Source: Butyricicoccus_A sp963620595 (GTDB lineage: Bacteria > Bacillota > Clostridia > Oscillospirales > Butyricicoccaceae). From it: 64,000 nt of DNA. Position 1 is the stretch's first letter. Each line of letters begins with the position of its first letter. A program made the translations under genes and the position numbers. The notes below the pieces were generated by a model. The model saw only the letters and a list, made by a program, of their open reading frames with translations, was not told where the DNA came from and searched no databases. The DNA is taken from positions 1 through 64,000 of the forward strand of contig CAVFAY010000001.1 in assembly GCA_963620595.1 (NCBI GenBank), in the 5' to 3' direction. Of the stretch, positions 43,619 through 52,193 are shown one piece after another.

Positions 43619-43677
43619 GTTACAATTGCATTTCCCAGGTTACAATCAATTCTCTAATACATTACAATTCGGTTACA
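43619..43677 (-). promoter_or_regulatory. Cluster of WalR-like half-sites
   Basis: On the minus strand TGTAAC-N5-TGTAAT at 43661-43677 fits the WalR/YycF consensus (TGTWAH-N5-TGTWAH) exactly; two more TGTAAC half-sites lie at 43639-43644 and 43619-43624, 40-100 bases upstream of the -35 box. Confidence 0.6.
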
Positions 43678-43718
43678 TTGGCTATAGTATAGCACATGCA
43701 GTGTGTAATGTCAATGCT

Positions 43719-43744
43719 TTCTTCTAATTCCACAGCATACGTTT
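43719..43744 (+). repeat. 26-bp IS flank X, copy at the left end of IS copy 1
   Basis: Identical, in inverted orientation, to 48515-48540 beside IS copy 2. It is interpreted as one arm of a target-site duplication of IS copy 1 before inversion. Confidence 0.9.
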
Positions 43745-44250
43745 TGTAGGATTACAATACATGTTGGACAATTGAATAAATCGGCAATCCCTGATGAAAT
43801 ATGCAGCAAAATATGGTGTTAGCCGCGCCAGCCGTAAATATAATAAAAGCCGCTCATACTCTTCCGCAGATTTTCTCCGGAAACTGACTGCATGGTACAA
43901 ACGACGAGGAATTACAGTCGAATGTGTTCAAACTGACAACGGTTTTGAGTTTACCAACCGTTTTTCACCCAGCAAGCGTGATTTACTTACTCTTTTTGAA
44001 AAAACTGCTGCTGAATTGCATATTCGGCATAAACTAATTCGTCCTTACACACCTCGGCATAACGGCAAGGTTGAACGCAGTCACCGCGAAGATCAGAAAC
44101 GGCTATATGATACACATTCTTTTTATTCTTTTCAAGATTTTGCTGTACAGCTTGCCCGACACAATCGTCGTTCTAACAATCTACCCATGCGCCCTCTGTG
44201 CTGGTTTTCTCCTTTATAGCTTGCCGTCCAATATGTTTGACAAACCTACA
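43745..44250 (+). mobile_element. Internally deleted IS (IS481/IS1202-like), copy 1
   Basis: 506 bp. The left end TGTAGGATTACAATACATG and the right end (reading inward TGTAGGTTTGTCAAACATA) form imperfect terminal inverted repeats of about 25 bp that finish in TTGGAC. Inside, at 43794-44219, is a rve-type transposase relic: a 21-residue HTH start (MKYAAKYGVSRASRKYNKSR) joined directly to the DDE part (VECVQTDNGFEF, IRPYTPRHNGKVERSHREDQ). The middle of the gene is deleted. The long flanking repeats point to an IS1202-type element; this family call is tentative. Confidence 0.85.
43794..44219 (+). pseudogene. Transposase relic in IS copy 1
   Basis: 141 codons: the helix-turn-helix head is fused in frame to the second half of the integrase-core catalytic domain with the Asp of QTDNG and the Glu of KVERSH. 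The first catalytic Asp region is missing, so it is inactive. Confidence 0.85.
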
Positions 44251-44275
44251 AAACGGCGCAAGAATCTCTCAAGAA
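44251..44275 (+). repeat. 25-bp IS flank Y, right end of IS copy 1
   Basis: Matches, inverted and with one mismatch, 49073-49097 beside IS copy 2. Confidence 0.88.
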
Positions 44276-44279
44276 CTCC

Positions 44280-44308
44280 TTGCTTTTTCCTGCATTGTAT
44301 GGTATAAG
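44280..44308 (+). promoter_or_regulatory. Promoter of the pheST T-box transcript
   Basis: TTGCTT (44280-44285), 17-bp spacer, TATAAG (44303-44308). It starts four bases after the IS-flank repeat. Confidence 0.65.
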
Positions 44309-44319
44309 TATATAGTATA

Positions 44320-44576
44320 TTGATTCTACGGAAAAGCAACGAACGGGAAAAGTACTCAAAGCCCTGCGGCATCAGAGAACGGCAGCCATTGGCTGGAAGC
44401 TGCCTGCTGAAATGGATTGACGAAGTTCGCCCGGGAGCTCTGGTGTCCAAAAACACCAGCGGGAGACCCCGTTATCAGTCGCAAAGAGCCGGTGTGATAC
44501 CGGAATCTGGGTGGTACCGCGGAGGTTCCCTGACCTTTCGTCCCTGTTTTTGATAGGGTTGCGAAAGGTTTTTTTA
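44320..44576 (+). ncRNA. T-box leader (phenylalanine) of pheST
   Basis: The conserved T-box GGGTGGTACCGCGG is at about 44509-44522, preceded by a large stem I region with an AGTA-type bulge. A terminator follows: ACCTTTCG (44533-44540) with CGAAAGGT (44562-44569) and seven T. A TTC triplet at 44426-44428, in the part expected to hold the specifier loop, is the likely Phe specifier. Uncharged tRNA-Phe would favour antitermination and raise pheST expression. Confidence 0.9.
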
Positions 44577-44611
44577 GTGTCATTAAATCTTTCAAGGAGT
44601 TGTTTTAACAA

Positions 44612-45631
44612 ATGAAGGAAAAATTACAGTCTATTCGTGAGATTGCCGAGCAGGCGATGCAAGCCTGCAAGGATTCTCGCGAACTTGACGCCATTCGCGT
44701 CAAATACCTGGGTAAAAAGGGCGAAGTCACTGCGCTGATGAAGAACATGCGCAATCTGACACCGGAGGAGCGTCCGGCATTCGGTCAGATGGTCAACGAC
44801 CTGCGCGCAGCCATTGAGAACGGTCTGTCTGAAAACAAGGCTCGTCTGGAAGAGGCTGCTCTGGCAGCCAAGCTCAAAAGAGAAACCATCGACGTCACCA
44901 TGCCGGGCGAGGAATTTACCCTCGGCAAGAAGCATCCGCTCAACATCGTTCTGGATGAAGTCAAGGATATTTTCATCGGCATGGGCTTCAACATCACTGA
45001 CGGTCCGGAAGTCGAGACCGATTGGTACAATTTTGAAGCGCTGAACATCCCAAAAGATCATCCGGCACGTGATACGCAGGATACCTTCTATATTTCCGAC
45101 AACATCATTCTGCGCACGCAGACCTCTCCGATGCAGATTCGTGCCATGGAGCATAAAAAGCCTCCAATTCGCATCATCGCACCGGGTCGTGTGTTCCGCT
45201 CTGATGCAGTAGATGCTACCCACTCTCCGATGTTCCATCAGATCGAAGGTCTGGTCGTTGACAAGAACATCCGCATGTCCGACCTGAAGGGCATTCTGGA
45301 ACAGTTTGCCAAGAAGCTGTACGGCGAAGACACAGTTGTCCGTTTCCGCCCGCACCACTTCCCGTTCACTGAGCCGTCTGCTGAGATGGACATGCAGTGC
45401 TTCAAGTGCCATGGTGCTGGCTGCCCGCTGTGCAAGAATGAGGGTTGGATTGAAATCCTCGGTTGCGGCATGGTTCATCCGAAGGTTCTGGAGGTCTGCG
45501 GCATCGATCCGAACGAATATTCCGGCTATGCATTCGGCATCGGTCTGGAGCGTATCGTTATGAGCCGCTATAAGATCACCGACATCCGCATGTTCTATGA
45601 AAATGACGTGCGTTTCCTGCACCAGTTTTAA
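44612..45631 (+). CDS. pheS: Phenylalanyl-tRNA synthetase alpha subunit
   Basis: 339 aa, usual length. An N-terminal coiled coil (LQSIREIAEQAMQACKDSRE, VKYLGKKGEVTALMKNMRNL) binds tRNA; the class II catalytic core shows motif 2 (HKKPPIRIIAPGRVFRSDAV, DATHSPMFHQIEGLVVDKN) and motif 3 (GYAFGIGLERIVMSRYKI). It joins Phe to tRNA-Phe as an alpha2-beta2 enzyme with PheT, encoded 41 bases downstream. Controlled by the T-box leader. Confidence 0.98.
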   Translation: MKEKLQSIREIAEQAMQACKDSRELDAIRVKYLGKKGEVTALMKNMRNLTPEERPAFGQMVNDLRAAIENGLSENKARLEEAALAAKLKRETIDVTMPGEEFTLGKKHPLNIVLDEVKDIFIGMGFNITDGPEVETDWYNFEALNIPKDHPARDTQDTFYISDNIILRTQTSPMQIRAMEHKKPPIRIIAPGRVFRSDAVDATHSPMFHQIEGLVVDKNIRMSDLKGILEQFAKKLYGEDTVVRFRPHHFPFTEPSAEMDMQCFKCHGAGCPLCKNEGWIEILGCGMVHPKVLEVCGIDPNEYSGYAFGIGLERIVMSRYKITDIRMFYENDVRFLHQF

Positions 45632-45672
45632 TTGATTGCTGGAATATATTTGATTTTTGGAGGAATGAAATC

Positions 45673-48072
45673 ATGAAGCTGCCAATGAGCTGGCTTGCCG
45701 AATTTGTAGATATGACTGGTATTTCCAACAAGGAATATGCGGACAAGATGACCATGTCCGGTTCCAAGGTGGAAGAAGTCGTCTACCTCGGCGATGAAAT
45801 TAAAAATGTAGTTACAGGTAAAATTCTGTCCAACGTCCCGCATCCGGACTCTGACCATTTGGTTATTTGTCAGGTAGACGTTGGCAAGGATGAACCGATT
45901 CAAATCGTCACCGGCGCACCGAACGCAGAGGTTGGCCGTATCGTTCCGGTCGCTCTGCACAAGTCGTATCTGCCGGGTGGTGTGAAGATTACCAAAGGTA
46001 AGCTGCGCGGCGTACCGTCCAACGGTATGATGTGCTCTCACGAAGAACTGGGGCTAACCCTGAACGAAATCCCATATGGCGATCCGGAAGGTCTGCTGCT
46101 CATGCCGGAAGGCACACCGGTCGGTGTAGACATCAAGACATTGGTTGGTTTGGATGAGTATGTCACAGACTTTGAAATTACATCGAACCGCCCGGATTGC
46201 CTGAGCATCATCGGTCTGGCACGCGAAACGGCTGCTACCTTTAACCGCGAGCTGAAGCTGCACACACCGGTTGTCAAGGGTATCGGCGGTGACATCAACG
46301 ATACACTGTCTGTCGCAGTAGAAGCTGCTGATCTGTGCCCGCGCTACACCGCACGTCTAGTCAAGAATATTAAGATCGAACCGTCTCCGGCTTGGATGCG
46401 TGAGCGTCTGCACGCCGCTGGTGTTCGCCCGATCAACAATATTGTCGATATTACCAACTATGTCATGCTGGAGTACGGCCAGCCGATGCACGCCTTCGAC
46501 TATTCCTGTTTGAAGGACGGCAAGATCGTTGTTCGCCGCCCGAAGGATGGCGAATTTATCCAGACACTGGACGGCGAAAATCACTACCTCGACAAGGATA
46601 TGCTTTGTATCGCTGACGGCACCACAGCTACCGCTGTTGCCGGTGTTATGGGCGGCTACGAGAGTGAAATCACCGAAAAAACTCAGACCGTTGTCTTTGA
46701 GTCCGCAAACTTCCACGGCGCAACCGTTCGTATCACCGCACAGAAACTGGGTATGCGTACTGAGGCTTCCGGTCGTTTCGAGAAGGGTCTTGACCCACGC
46801 ATGACGATGGATGCAGTCAACCGTGCCTGCGAGCTGGTAGAAATGCTGGGTGCCGGTGAAGTGGTTGACGGTGTGATTGACGTCGATGCAACCAGCGACG
46901 AGCACAAGCGTCTGCCGTTGGAGTGCGACAAGATGAACGCTCTGCTCGGCATTGATCTGAGCCGCGAGGAAATCGTCGGCTATCTGAATCGTCTTGGCTT
47001 CGTTGTTGAGGGCGAAGAGGTCGTTGTTCCGTTCTATCGCACCGACATTGCGCGCATGTGCGATCTGGCGGAGGAAGTTGCCCGTATGTATGGCTACGAC
47101 AACATTCCGACCACGCAGTTCGGCGGCACAGCCGCCGGTGGTCTGTCCCCGAAACAATATTTTGAGAAGAACATCGGCGCCTATGCCCGTGCTTGCGGCT
47201 TCGACGAGGCACAGAACTTCTCGTTTGGAAGCCCAAAGATGTATGACAGCATCGGTCTGCCGGAGGACAGCAAAAAGCGTCTGTCCGTGACGATCCTCAA
47301 TCCGCTGGGCGAGGATTTCAGTGTAATGCGCACTACTTCCCTGCCATCCATGCTGGAGTGCCTGATGCACAACCTGAATCATAGAAACCCGATGGCAAGT
47401 TTGTATGAGATCGCTACGGTATATTTGCCGGAAATCAAAGACGGCAAGGTAAACACCGAGGTTATGCCGCAGGAGCCGCACATTCTGACCATGGGCACTT
47501 ACGGTCGTCTGTCCTTCTTCCAGTTCAAGGGTATTGTGGAGAAGATTCTCAGCGAGAGCGGCGTATCTGACATCAGCTTCGAGCCGGTAACCGACAATCC
47601 GTCTTATCATCCGGGACGCTGCGCAAAGATCCTGACCGGCGAAACCGAACTGGGTATCTTTGGCACCATTCACCCAGTCATTTCCAAGAACTATGGTGCT
47701 GGCAAGAGCGAGGTTCTGGCTGCTGAAATCAATCTGGATCTCATGTTTGCCAACGCAAATACCGACAAACTGTATCAGCCGCTGCCGAAGTATCCGGCAT
47801 CTACCCGCGATATTGCGGTTCTGTGTGACGACTCCATTCCGGTAGCGCACATGGAAAAAGCAATCGCAAAGGCTGTCGGCGGCATTCTGGAAGCAGTTTC
47901 CCTGTTCGATGTATATAAGGGCGATCAGGTACCGGAAGGCAAGAAGAGCGTGGCATACTCTATGCGTCTGCGCGGCAAGGACCGTACCCTGACCGATGAA
48001 GAATGCGACAACGCAATGAAGAAGGCAATCGCTGCCCTCGAAAAGCAGTTCGATGCAAAACTTCGTCAGTAA
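45673..48072 (+). CDS. pheT: Phenylalanyl-tRNA synthetase beta subunit
   Basis: 799 aa, full length, GGAGG before the ATG. Features: the EMAP-like tRNA-binding domain (HPDSDHLVICQVDVG), B3/B4 editing region (FEITSNRPDCLSIIGLARET), B5 domain (DIARMCDLAEEVARMYGYDN), the catalytic-like core and the C-terminal FDX-ACB domain (YPASTRDIAVLCDDSIPVAH). It holds the editing site that removes mischarged Tyr and anchors tRNA for PheS. Confidence 0.98.
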   Translation: MKLPMSWLAEFVDMTGISNKEYADKMTMSGSKVEEVVYLGDEIKNVVTGKILSNVPHPDSDHLVICQVDVGKDEPIQIVTGAPNAEVGRIVPVALHKSYLPGGVKITKGKLRGVPSNGMMCSHEELGLTLNEIPYGDPEGLLLMPEGTPVGVDIKTLVGLDEYVTDFEITSNRPDCLSIIGLARETAATFNRELKLHTPVVKGIGGDINDTLSVAVEAADLCPRYTARLVKNIKIEPSPAWMRERLHAAGVRPINNIVDITNYVMLEYGQPMHAFDYSCLKDGKIVVRRPKDGEFIQTLDGENHYLDKDMLCIADGTTATAVAGVMGGYESEITEKTQTVVFESANFHGATVRITAQKLGMRTEASGRFEKGLDPRMTMDAVNRACELVEMLGAGEVVDGVIDVDATSDEHKRLPLECDKMNALLGIDLSREEIVGYLNRLGFVVEGEEVVVPFYRTDIARMCDLAEEVARMYGYDNIPTTQFGGTAAGGLSPKQYFEKNIGAYARACGFDEAQNFSFGSPKMYDSIGLPEDSKKRLSVTILNPLGEDFSVMRTTSLPSMLECLMHNLNHRNPMASLYEIATVYLPEIKDGKVNTEVMPQEPHILTMGTYGRLSFFQFKGIVEKILSESGVSDISFEPVTDNPSYHPGRCAKILTGETELGIFGTIHPVISKNYGAGKSEVLAAEINLDLMFANANTDKLYQPLPKYPASTRDIAVLCDDSIPVAHMEKAIAKAVGGILEAVSLFDVYKGDQVPEGKKSVAYSMRLRGKDRTLTDEECDNAMKKAIAALEKQFDAKLRQ

Positions 48073-48146
48073 AATATGATTTACAATCCTTTACAATTTT
48101 GAATTTTTGTATTATCATGGTAGATAGTTGAAAGGAGGGCTCCGTA

Positions 48147-48392
48147 ATGCTTGATGGAACAAGAAAGTTCAGCATGAAAGAAGAAAGTAATAAGGAAATG
48201 AAGCGCGTGCTTCAGACAGTATATGATGCTCTGAAGGAAAATGGCTATAATCCGATCAACCAGATTGTGGGTTATCTGCTCTCCGAAGATCCAACATATA
48301 TTACGAACTATAACAATGCACGCAGCTTGATTCGCAAAATTGACCGCGATGAACTGATGCAGGAACTGATTTCCAATTATCTGAATCTGTAA
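48147..48392 (+). CDS. ireB: IreB-family regulatory protein (UPF0297)
   Basis: 81 aa with GGAGGG before the ATG. The sequence matches the IreB/YrzL family throughout: MKRVLQTVYDALKENGYNPI, NQIVGYLLSEDPTYITNYNN, ARSLIRKIDRDELMQEL. In enterococci IreB is phosphorylated by the PASTA kinase IreK and affects cephalosporin tolerance. In most Firmicutes it stands next to ruvX (yrqF) and mreB-like genes; here it follows pheT and the IS inversion boundary, so its usual partners may have been separated. Confidence 0.93.
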   Translation: MLDGTRKFSMKEESNKEMKRVLQTVYDALKENGYNPINQIVGYLLSEDPTYITNYNNARSLIRKIDRDELMQELISNYLNL

Positions 48393-48401
48393 TGCAAAGA
48401 C

Positions 48402-48435
48402 AAAAACGCAGGACGCGAAAACGTCCTGCGTTTTT
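48402..48435. terminator. Terminator after ireB
   Basis: A perfect 14-bp stem (48402-48415 with 48422-48435) with GAAAAC-type loop and a T5 tail; symmetrical, so bidirectional. Confidence 0.92.
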
Positions 48436-48514
48436 CATCGATATAATCAAATTGTTTTCACCCGCCTCCTATCATCACCAATATATCCAACAAGACCATG
48501 GAAATGCGCACGAA

Positions 48515-48540
48515 AAACGTATGCTGTGGAATTAGAAGAA
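48515..48540 (-). repeat. 26-bp IS flank X, inverted copy beside IS copy 2
   Basis: The exact reverse complement of 43719-43744. Confidence 0.9.
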
Positions 48541-49072
48541 TGTAGGTTTGTCAAACATATTGGACAGCAAACTCTAAAGGAGAGAACCAGCACAGAGGAC
48601 GCATAGATAAATTGTTAGAACAACGATTGTGTCGGGCAAGCTGTGCAGTAAAGTCCTGAAAAGAATAGAAAGAGAGTGTGTTGTACAGTCGTTTCTGATC
48701 TTCGCGGTGGCTGCGTTCAACCTTGCCGTTATGGCGAGGTGTGTAAGGACGAATTAGTTTATGCCGAATATGCAATTCAGCAGCAGTTTTTTCAAAAAGA
48801 GTAAGTAAATCACGCTTGCTGGGTGAAAAACGGTTGGTAAACTCAAAACCGTTGTCAGTTTGAACACATTCGACTGTAATTCCTCGTCGTTTGTACCATG
48901 CAGTCAGTTTCCGGAGGAAATCTGCGGAAGAATAAGTGGATTGTTCTTCATAAGCTGCGAGGAAACGCAGGCGTGTAAATTCATCGATGGCCGAGTTTAG
49001 GGTTTCGACGCTGCATATTTCATCAGGGATTGCCGATTTATTCAATTGTCCAACATGTATTGTAATCCTACA
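48541..49072 (-). mobile_element. Internally deleted IS, copy 2 (inverted)
   Basis: 532 bp, inverted relative to copy 1, with the same terminal repeats. The transposase relic lies at 48551-49045. It keeps a longer catalytic domain than copy 1 (SAIDEFTRLRFLAAYEEQST, VECVQTDNGFEF, KVERSHREDQ), but the head of the gene is missing. The deletion joins two places that both read GATGAAATATGCAGC, a likely microhomology deletion. Confidence 0.85.
48551..49045 (-). pseudogene. Transposase relic in IS copy 2
   Basis: 164 codons of an rve-type transposase including the AIDEFTRLRF first-Asp region, QTDNGFEF and KVERSHRED; the N-terminal DNA-binding part is absent. Confidence 0.85.
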
Positions 49073-49097
49073 TTCTTGAGAGATTTTTGCGCCGTTT
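49073..49097 (-). repeat. 25-bp IS flank Y beside IS copy 2
   Basis: The reverse complement of 44251-44275 with one mismatch. Confidence 0.88.
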
Positions 49098-49099
49098 CG

Positions 49100-50347
49100 C
49101 TAGAATGATGTTAGCGAATGAAACATCTTGATTGCGTATTGATCAGTCATTCCGGCAATATAGTCGACAATCGAGCGTCTGTATTTTGTATGATCTGTTA
49201 AATCACCATAAATTTTCCGATTGTTTGCTCGTTGAACTTCTTTGAAGCTGTATTTGTGGTTAACAATATTAGGCTCGCAATATAATGCCAACCAATTTCC
49301 AAATCCTTTTGAAAGTTCTTCATGCCATTGTTCCTGTCGTTGAATTTCGTCAAACGTTTTATCTGCAGCATACCAATTGTTTAATTCTGTATATAATGTT
49401 TCAATTATTAATCTGACGTACTTCTTATAGTACTCAAATTTTTTGTTGGTATAAATGTATTTGTAATTATATGCTTTAACTTCATTTAGCAGATGCAAAA
49501 TATTTTCTGAAAATTGTAAGCCGTCATGCGGGTTGCTATGTTGACATAAATCGGAAATCAATGTGCTGATTAATGCAGATGTATTTACCATATGCAACGA
49601 TTGAATCTGATATTTTTCTCCAATTTCGGTCAATATTTTGTGTGTATCCTCGTCTAAGAATTTTAATCTCGCAGCATCTTCTATGTCTCTGCCTAAGTAT
49701 GCAATTTTATCGGATAATTTGACAACACATCCTTCCCAAGTAAAAGGCTGATATTGCCCAGAATATTGAAACTGTGTTCGAAGATCAATCGGCTCTGTAC
49801 GTGGTTTTAGATGATTTTCATCAATTTCTCCACAATGTGAAATTAGACCATCTCGGACTGCATAGGTTAGATTTAAATTGTGCAAATGGCATTGTGTATC
49901 CTCCAGCAGTTCAATATCATCAACAAAAATCAAACTGTTTTTCTCATGAAAAAATGACTCATCTGTGAATTGACAAACAAGGTTTTTCAAAACAGTTTCT
50001 CCCTGATGACCAAATGGTGCGTGTCCCAAGTCGTGTCCCGTGGCAATCGCATTTGTTAGCTCTGTATTCAGACCTAGCGTATGTGCGATAGTGTGACTGA
50101 TAGATGCAACATGCTGCACATGCTCCATTCGTGTACAAACATGATCATTATGCGTATTAAAAAATACCTGTGTTTTATGTTTTAACCGTCGATACCCCAA
50201 TGAGTGGAGAATTCTGGTAAAATCTCTTTCAAAGGCATCTCTTTTATCGTTGTCATGCTTGTATAATTCATCTTCTCTGTATATTGCTGTCTGCCAAATG
50301 TCATTCTCTGGCATAGTTGCAACAGTAGAGAATAATTTTTCTTCCAT
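49100..50347 (-). CDS. dGTPase-family dNTP triphosphohydrolase, last gene of the csm operon
   Basis: 415 aa from the ATG at 50347 (MEEKLFSTVA), with AGAGGTG upstream. A complete HD phosphohydrolase site is visible: TRMEHV (H76), ATGHDLGHAPFGH (H105, D106, H109, H114) and a later Asp in LSDKIAYLGRDIEDA. The end DYIAGMTDQYAIKMF is typical of dGTP triphosphohydrolases, which convert dNTP to deoxynucleoside and triphosphate. The start lies 14 bases after the cas6 stop, in the same direction and in the place where type III-A loci often carry csm6. dGTPases are known to defend against phage by depleting nucleotides. It may be an effector or an accessory of the Csm system, or an unrelated housekeeping gene. 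No CARF-like ligand domain is recognised. Confidence 0.9.
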   Translation of the reverse strand: MEEKLFSTVATMPENDIWQTAIYREDELYKHDNDKRDAFERDFTRILHSLGYRRLKHKTQVFFNTHNDHVCTRMEHVQHVASISHTIAHTLGLNTELTNAIATGHDLGHAPFGHQGETVLKNLVCQFTDESFFHEKNSLIFVDDIELLEDTQCHLHNLNLTYAVRDGLISHCGEIDENHLKPRTEPIDLRTQFQYSGQYQPFTWEGCVVKLSDKIAYLGRDIEDAARLKFLDEDTHKILTEIGEKYQIQSLHMVNTSALISTLISDLCQHSNPHDGLQFSENILHLLNEVKAYNYKYIYTNKKFEYYKKYVRLIIETLYTELNNWYAADKTFDEIQRQEQWHEELSKGFGNWLALYCEPNIVNHKYSFKEVQRANNRKIYGDLTDHTKYRRSIVDYIAGMTDQYAIKMFHSLTSF

Positions 50348-50361
50348 TTTGCACTTCACCT

Positions 50362-51099
50362 CTATACAAAAATCGAAATACCGCCCATTCCAAGTGCAGT
50401 CTTAATGCCGATTCCAGCGTACTCTGAAAAAATAAGCAATGTTTTCCAAAGTTCCAACATGGGAGGAGAAAGTTTAGAAGAGATGACTATTTCACCGCAG
50501 AATCCAGAAATAGAATTTTGTTTTAATCGATATGCACTGCTTTTTAATCGATAAGAACGAATTTCAAGACCGCTTAACAACATTTGAATGGCATCAGCGT
50601 CATCTAATGACGTTTTGGGAAAGACTTGGTTCCAATGCTGCAGTAAACTTTGCAGAATGAGAGGAAGCGTTGGAAAAATTTGATAATTTCCGTTTGATTT
50701 AAATGAAGCCGCATTATGAAAAACAATATGAACAGAATGAGACGAAGGTAACTGTTCAGCTTGTAGCATTATATCATCTGCGGTGAGTGTATTACTCTGT
50801 TGAATTTTTTTTAGGTTTATGATTGAATCATGTAATCTTAATTGAGTTAAGCTGTTAAGAATAGAAGCGCAATAGGCGATCGCTACATCAGTTAATAGAG
50901 AAATAACCCATATACTTTGCTTTTTTTCATAGTCGAAATGAATATATTGGCTGATTCCGCTGAATCCCTGCTTATGAACTGCGTCTGCAAATTCGGTAGG
51001 CAGACGTTCTAGCAGTGCTGAGTATAGACGATACGCCCAAAAAGATGGAATGATCTTTCCGTCTTGTGTCTGTATAAGATATTGAAATTTTTGTATCAT
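50362..51099 (-). CDS. cas6: CRISPR endoribonuclease Cas6
   Basis: 245 aa. Ends in the glycine-rich loop of Cas6, EYAGIGIKTALGMGGISIF, and has the two ferredoxin-like halves (SIWVISLLTDVAIAYCASIL; LEIRSYRLKSSAYRLKQNSI). Cas6 cuts the array transcript within repeats, leaving the 8-nt handle ACGAAAAC on each crRNA. It overlaps csm5 by four bases (ATGA) and is followed 14 bases later by the dGTPase gene. Confidence 0.88.
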   Translation of the reverse strand: MIQKFQYLIQTQDGKIIPSFWAYRLYSALLERLPTEFADAVHKQGFSGISQYIHFDYEKKQSIWVISLLTDVAIAYCASILNSLTQLRLHDSIINLKKIQQSNTLTADDIMLQAEQLPSSHSVHIVFHNAASFKSNGNYQIFPTLPLILQSLLQHWNQVFPKTSLDDADAIQMLLSGLEIRSYRLKSSAYRLKQNSISGFCGEIVISSKLSPPMLELWKTLLIFSEYAGIGIKTALGMGGISIFV

Positions 51100-52193
51100 T
51101 GAATTATCACCTGACAGAGTCCAATAGGATATGCAAATCTGTCAAATTTTGTTATCTTGAACATGTGTGGGGAAATACCGTATTCTATGTCCTTTTCGTG
51201 TTTATGCTTCTGCTGCATACTTTGGGAAACAGCTTTCACCGCCTCTGCATGTTTTGGAGCGTAGAGTGGATAAATAAGATTTTTGGCAAAAAATCCGCTG
51301 CCTCCGCCCAAAACAATAAAATCATTGCGAAATAAAGATTCAAACTCCTTTTTTATAGCAAAATAAGAGTTGTATTCTTGAATATAAAATGTATCAAAAG
51401 CTCGGATCGCTTCGCGTAATTCTGTCAAGATGTTTGTGTCAGAGAGAATGTTTTGATCCAACGTCAAGCGAAACGTTATTTTGGTTTCCGGAGCAACACA
51501 TTGCCGAACAACGTTAATTCTATTTTCAAAACCATCGGGAAGAGAATCGATTTTAGAAGCTAAAATCATGTTTTTTTCATCGATAGGCTCGCTGTCAGAG
51601 ATAGAAATGCCACGCATGATACTGTTTACCATGTCAGACTGTTTGTCTGTGATCTGCAAGGCATGCAGATATTTACTCTCCAGTTGTTTTATGTTTAGTT
51701 GTTTTATGTTTATAGGATATACTTTGTTTGAATCGCGCAGCAGCATATTTGTGAGCAGAACCGTGCGCAGACAGCCTTTTAATGAACTGCCTGGGATATA
51801 TGCGCGGCCATCGGCTCGGCGAATGAAGGCTTGTATCTCCGTTAAGGAATGAGTTTCATCTAATGCATCTGCAGCGGAAACGCGATTGACAATCAAGCTG
51901 TTGATTGTTTTGGCATCTAATTTGCAGATGTTTTTTAGAAAATACTGAATCGTATCCGTTGGACACTCGTTTTCCGTTGAACGCTTGTTTAGAATAAAAG
52001 ACTCGTACTTATCAATCAGATCGCGGTCAATCAGCAACTGAAAGAATTGTGTCTGATCGATAAAAGACACTGTTTTTCTGGCTGCGTCAAAAATATAGTC
52101 CATTTTTCCGTATACGACGCCAGAACCAACGAATACAGGTGCTTTTGTAGTCAGTGTAAGTGTGTATTCCTGCAAATGTCCCAGTTGTTTCAT
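51096..52193 (-). CDS. csm5: Csm5, type III-A effector subunit
   Basis: 365 aa. The RAMP start LTLTTKAPVFVGSGVVYGKM and the glycine-rich YIPGSSLKGCLRTVLLTNML are typical of Csm5, which caps the 3' end of the crRNA filament. A long middle part (VRQCVAPETKITFRLTLDQN) and a late GGGSGFFAKNLIYPLY complete the family pattern. It overlaps both csm4 and cas6 by four bases. Confidence 0.9.
   Translation of the reverse strand: MKQLGHLQEYTLTLTTKAPVFVGSGVVYGKMDYIFDAARKTVSFIDQTQFFQLLIDRDLIDKYESFILNKRSTENECPTDTIQYFLKNICKLDAKTINSLIVNRVSAADALDETHSLTEIQAFIRRADGRAYIPGSSLKGCLRTVLLTNMLLRDSNKVYPINIKQLNIKQLESKYLHALQITDKQSDMVNSIMRGISISDSEPIDEKNMILASKIDSLPDGFENRINVVRQCVAPETKITFRLTLDQNILSDTNILTELREAIRAFDTFYIQEYNSYFAIKKEFESLFRNDFIVLGGGSGFFAKNLIYPLYAPKHAEAVKAVSQSMQQKHKHEKDIEYGISPHMFKITKFDRFAYPIGLCQVIIQ

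Noticed and set aside
43719..44275. X and Y as extended IS ends
   Set aside because: The two IS copies have the same TGTAGG ends, but X and Y swap sides between them, which IS-internal sequence would not do.
49100..50347. Reading the HD protein as Csm6 or a CARF effector
   Set aside because: The whole length fits the dGTPase family and no CARF-like nucleotide-binding motif is visible.
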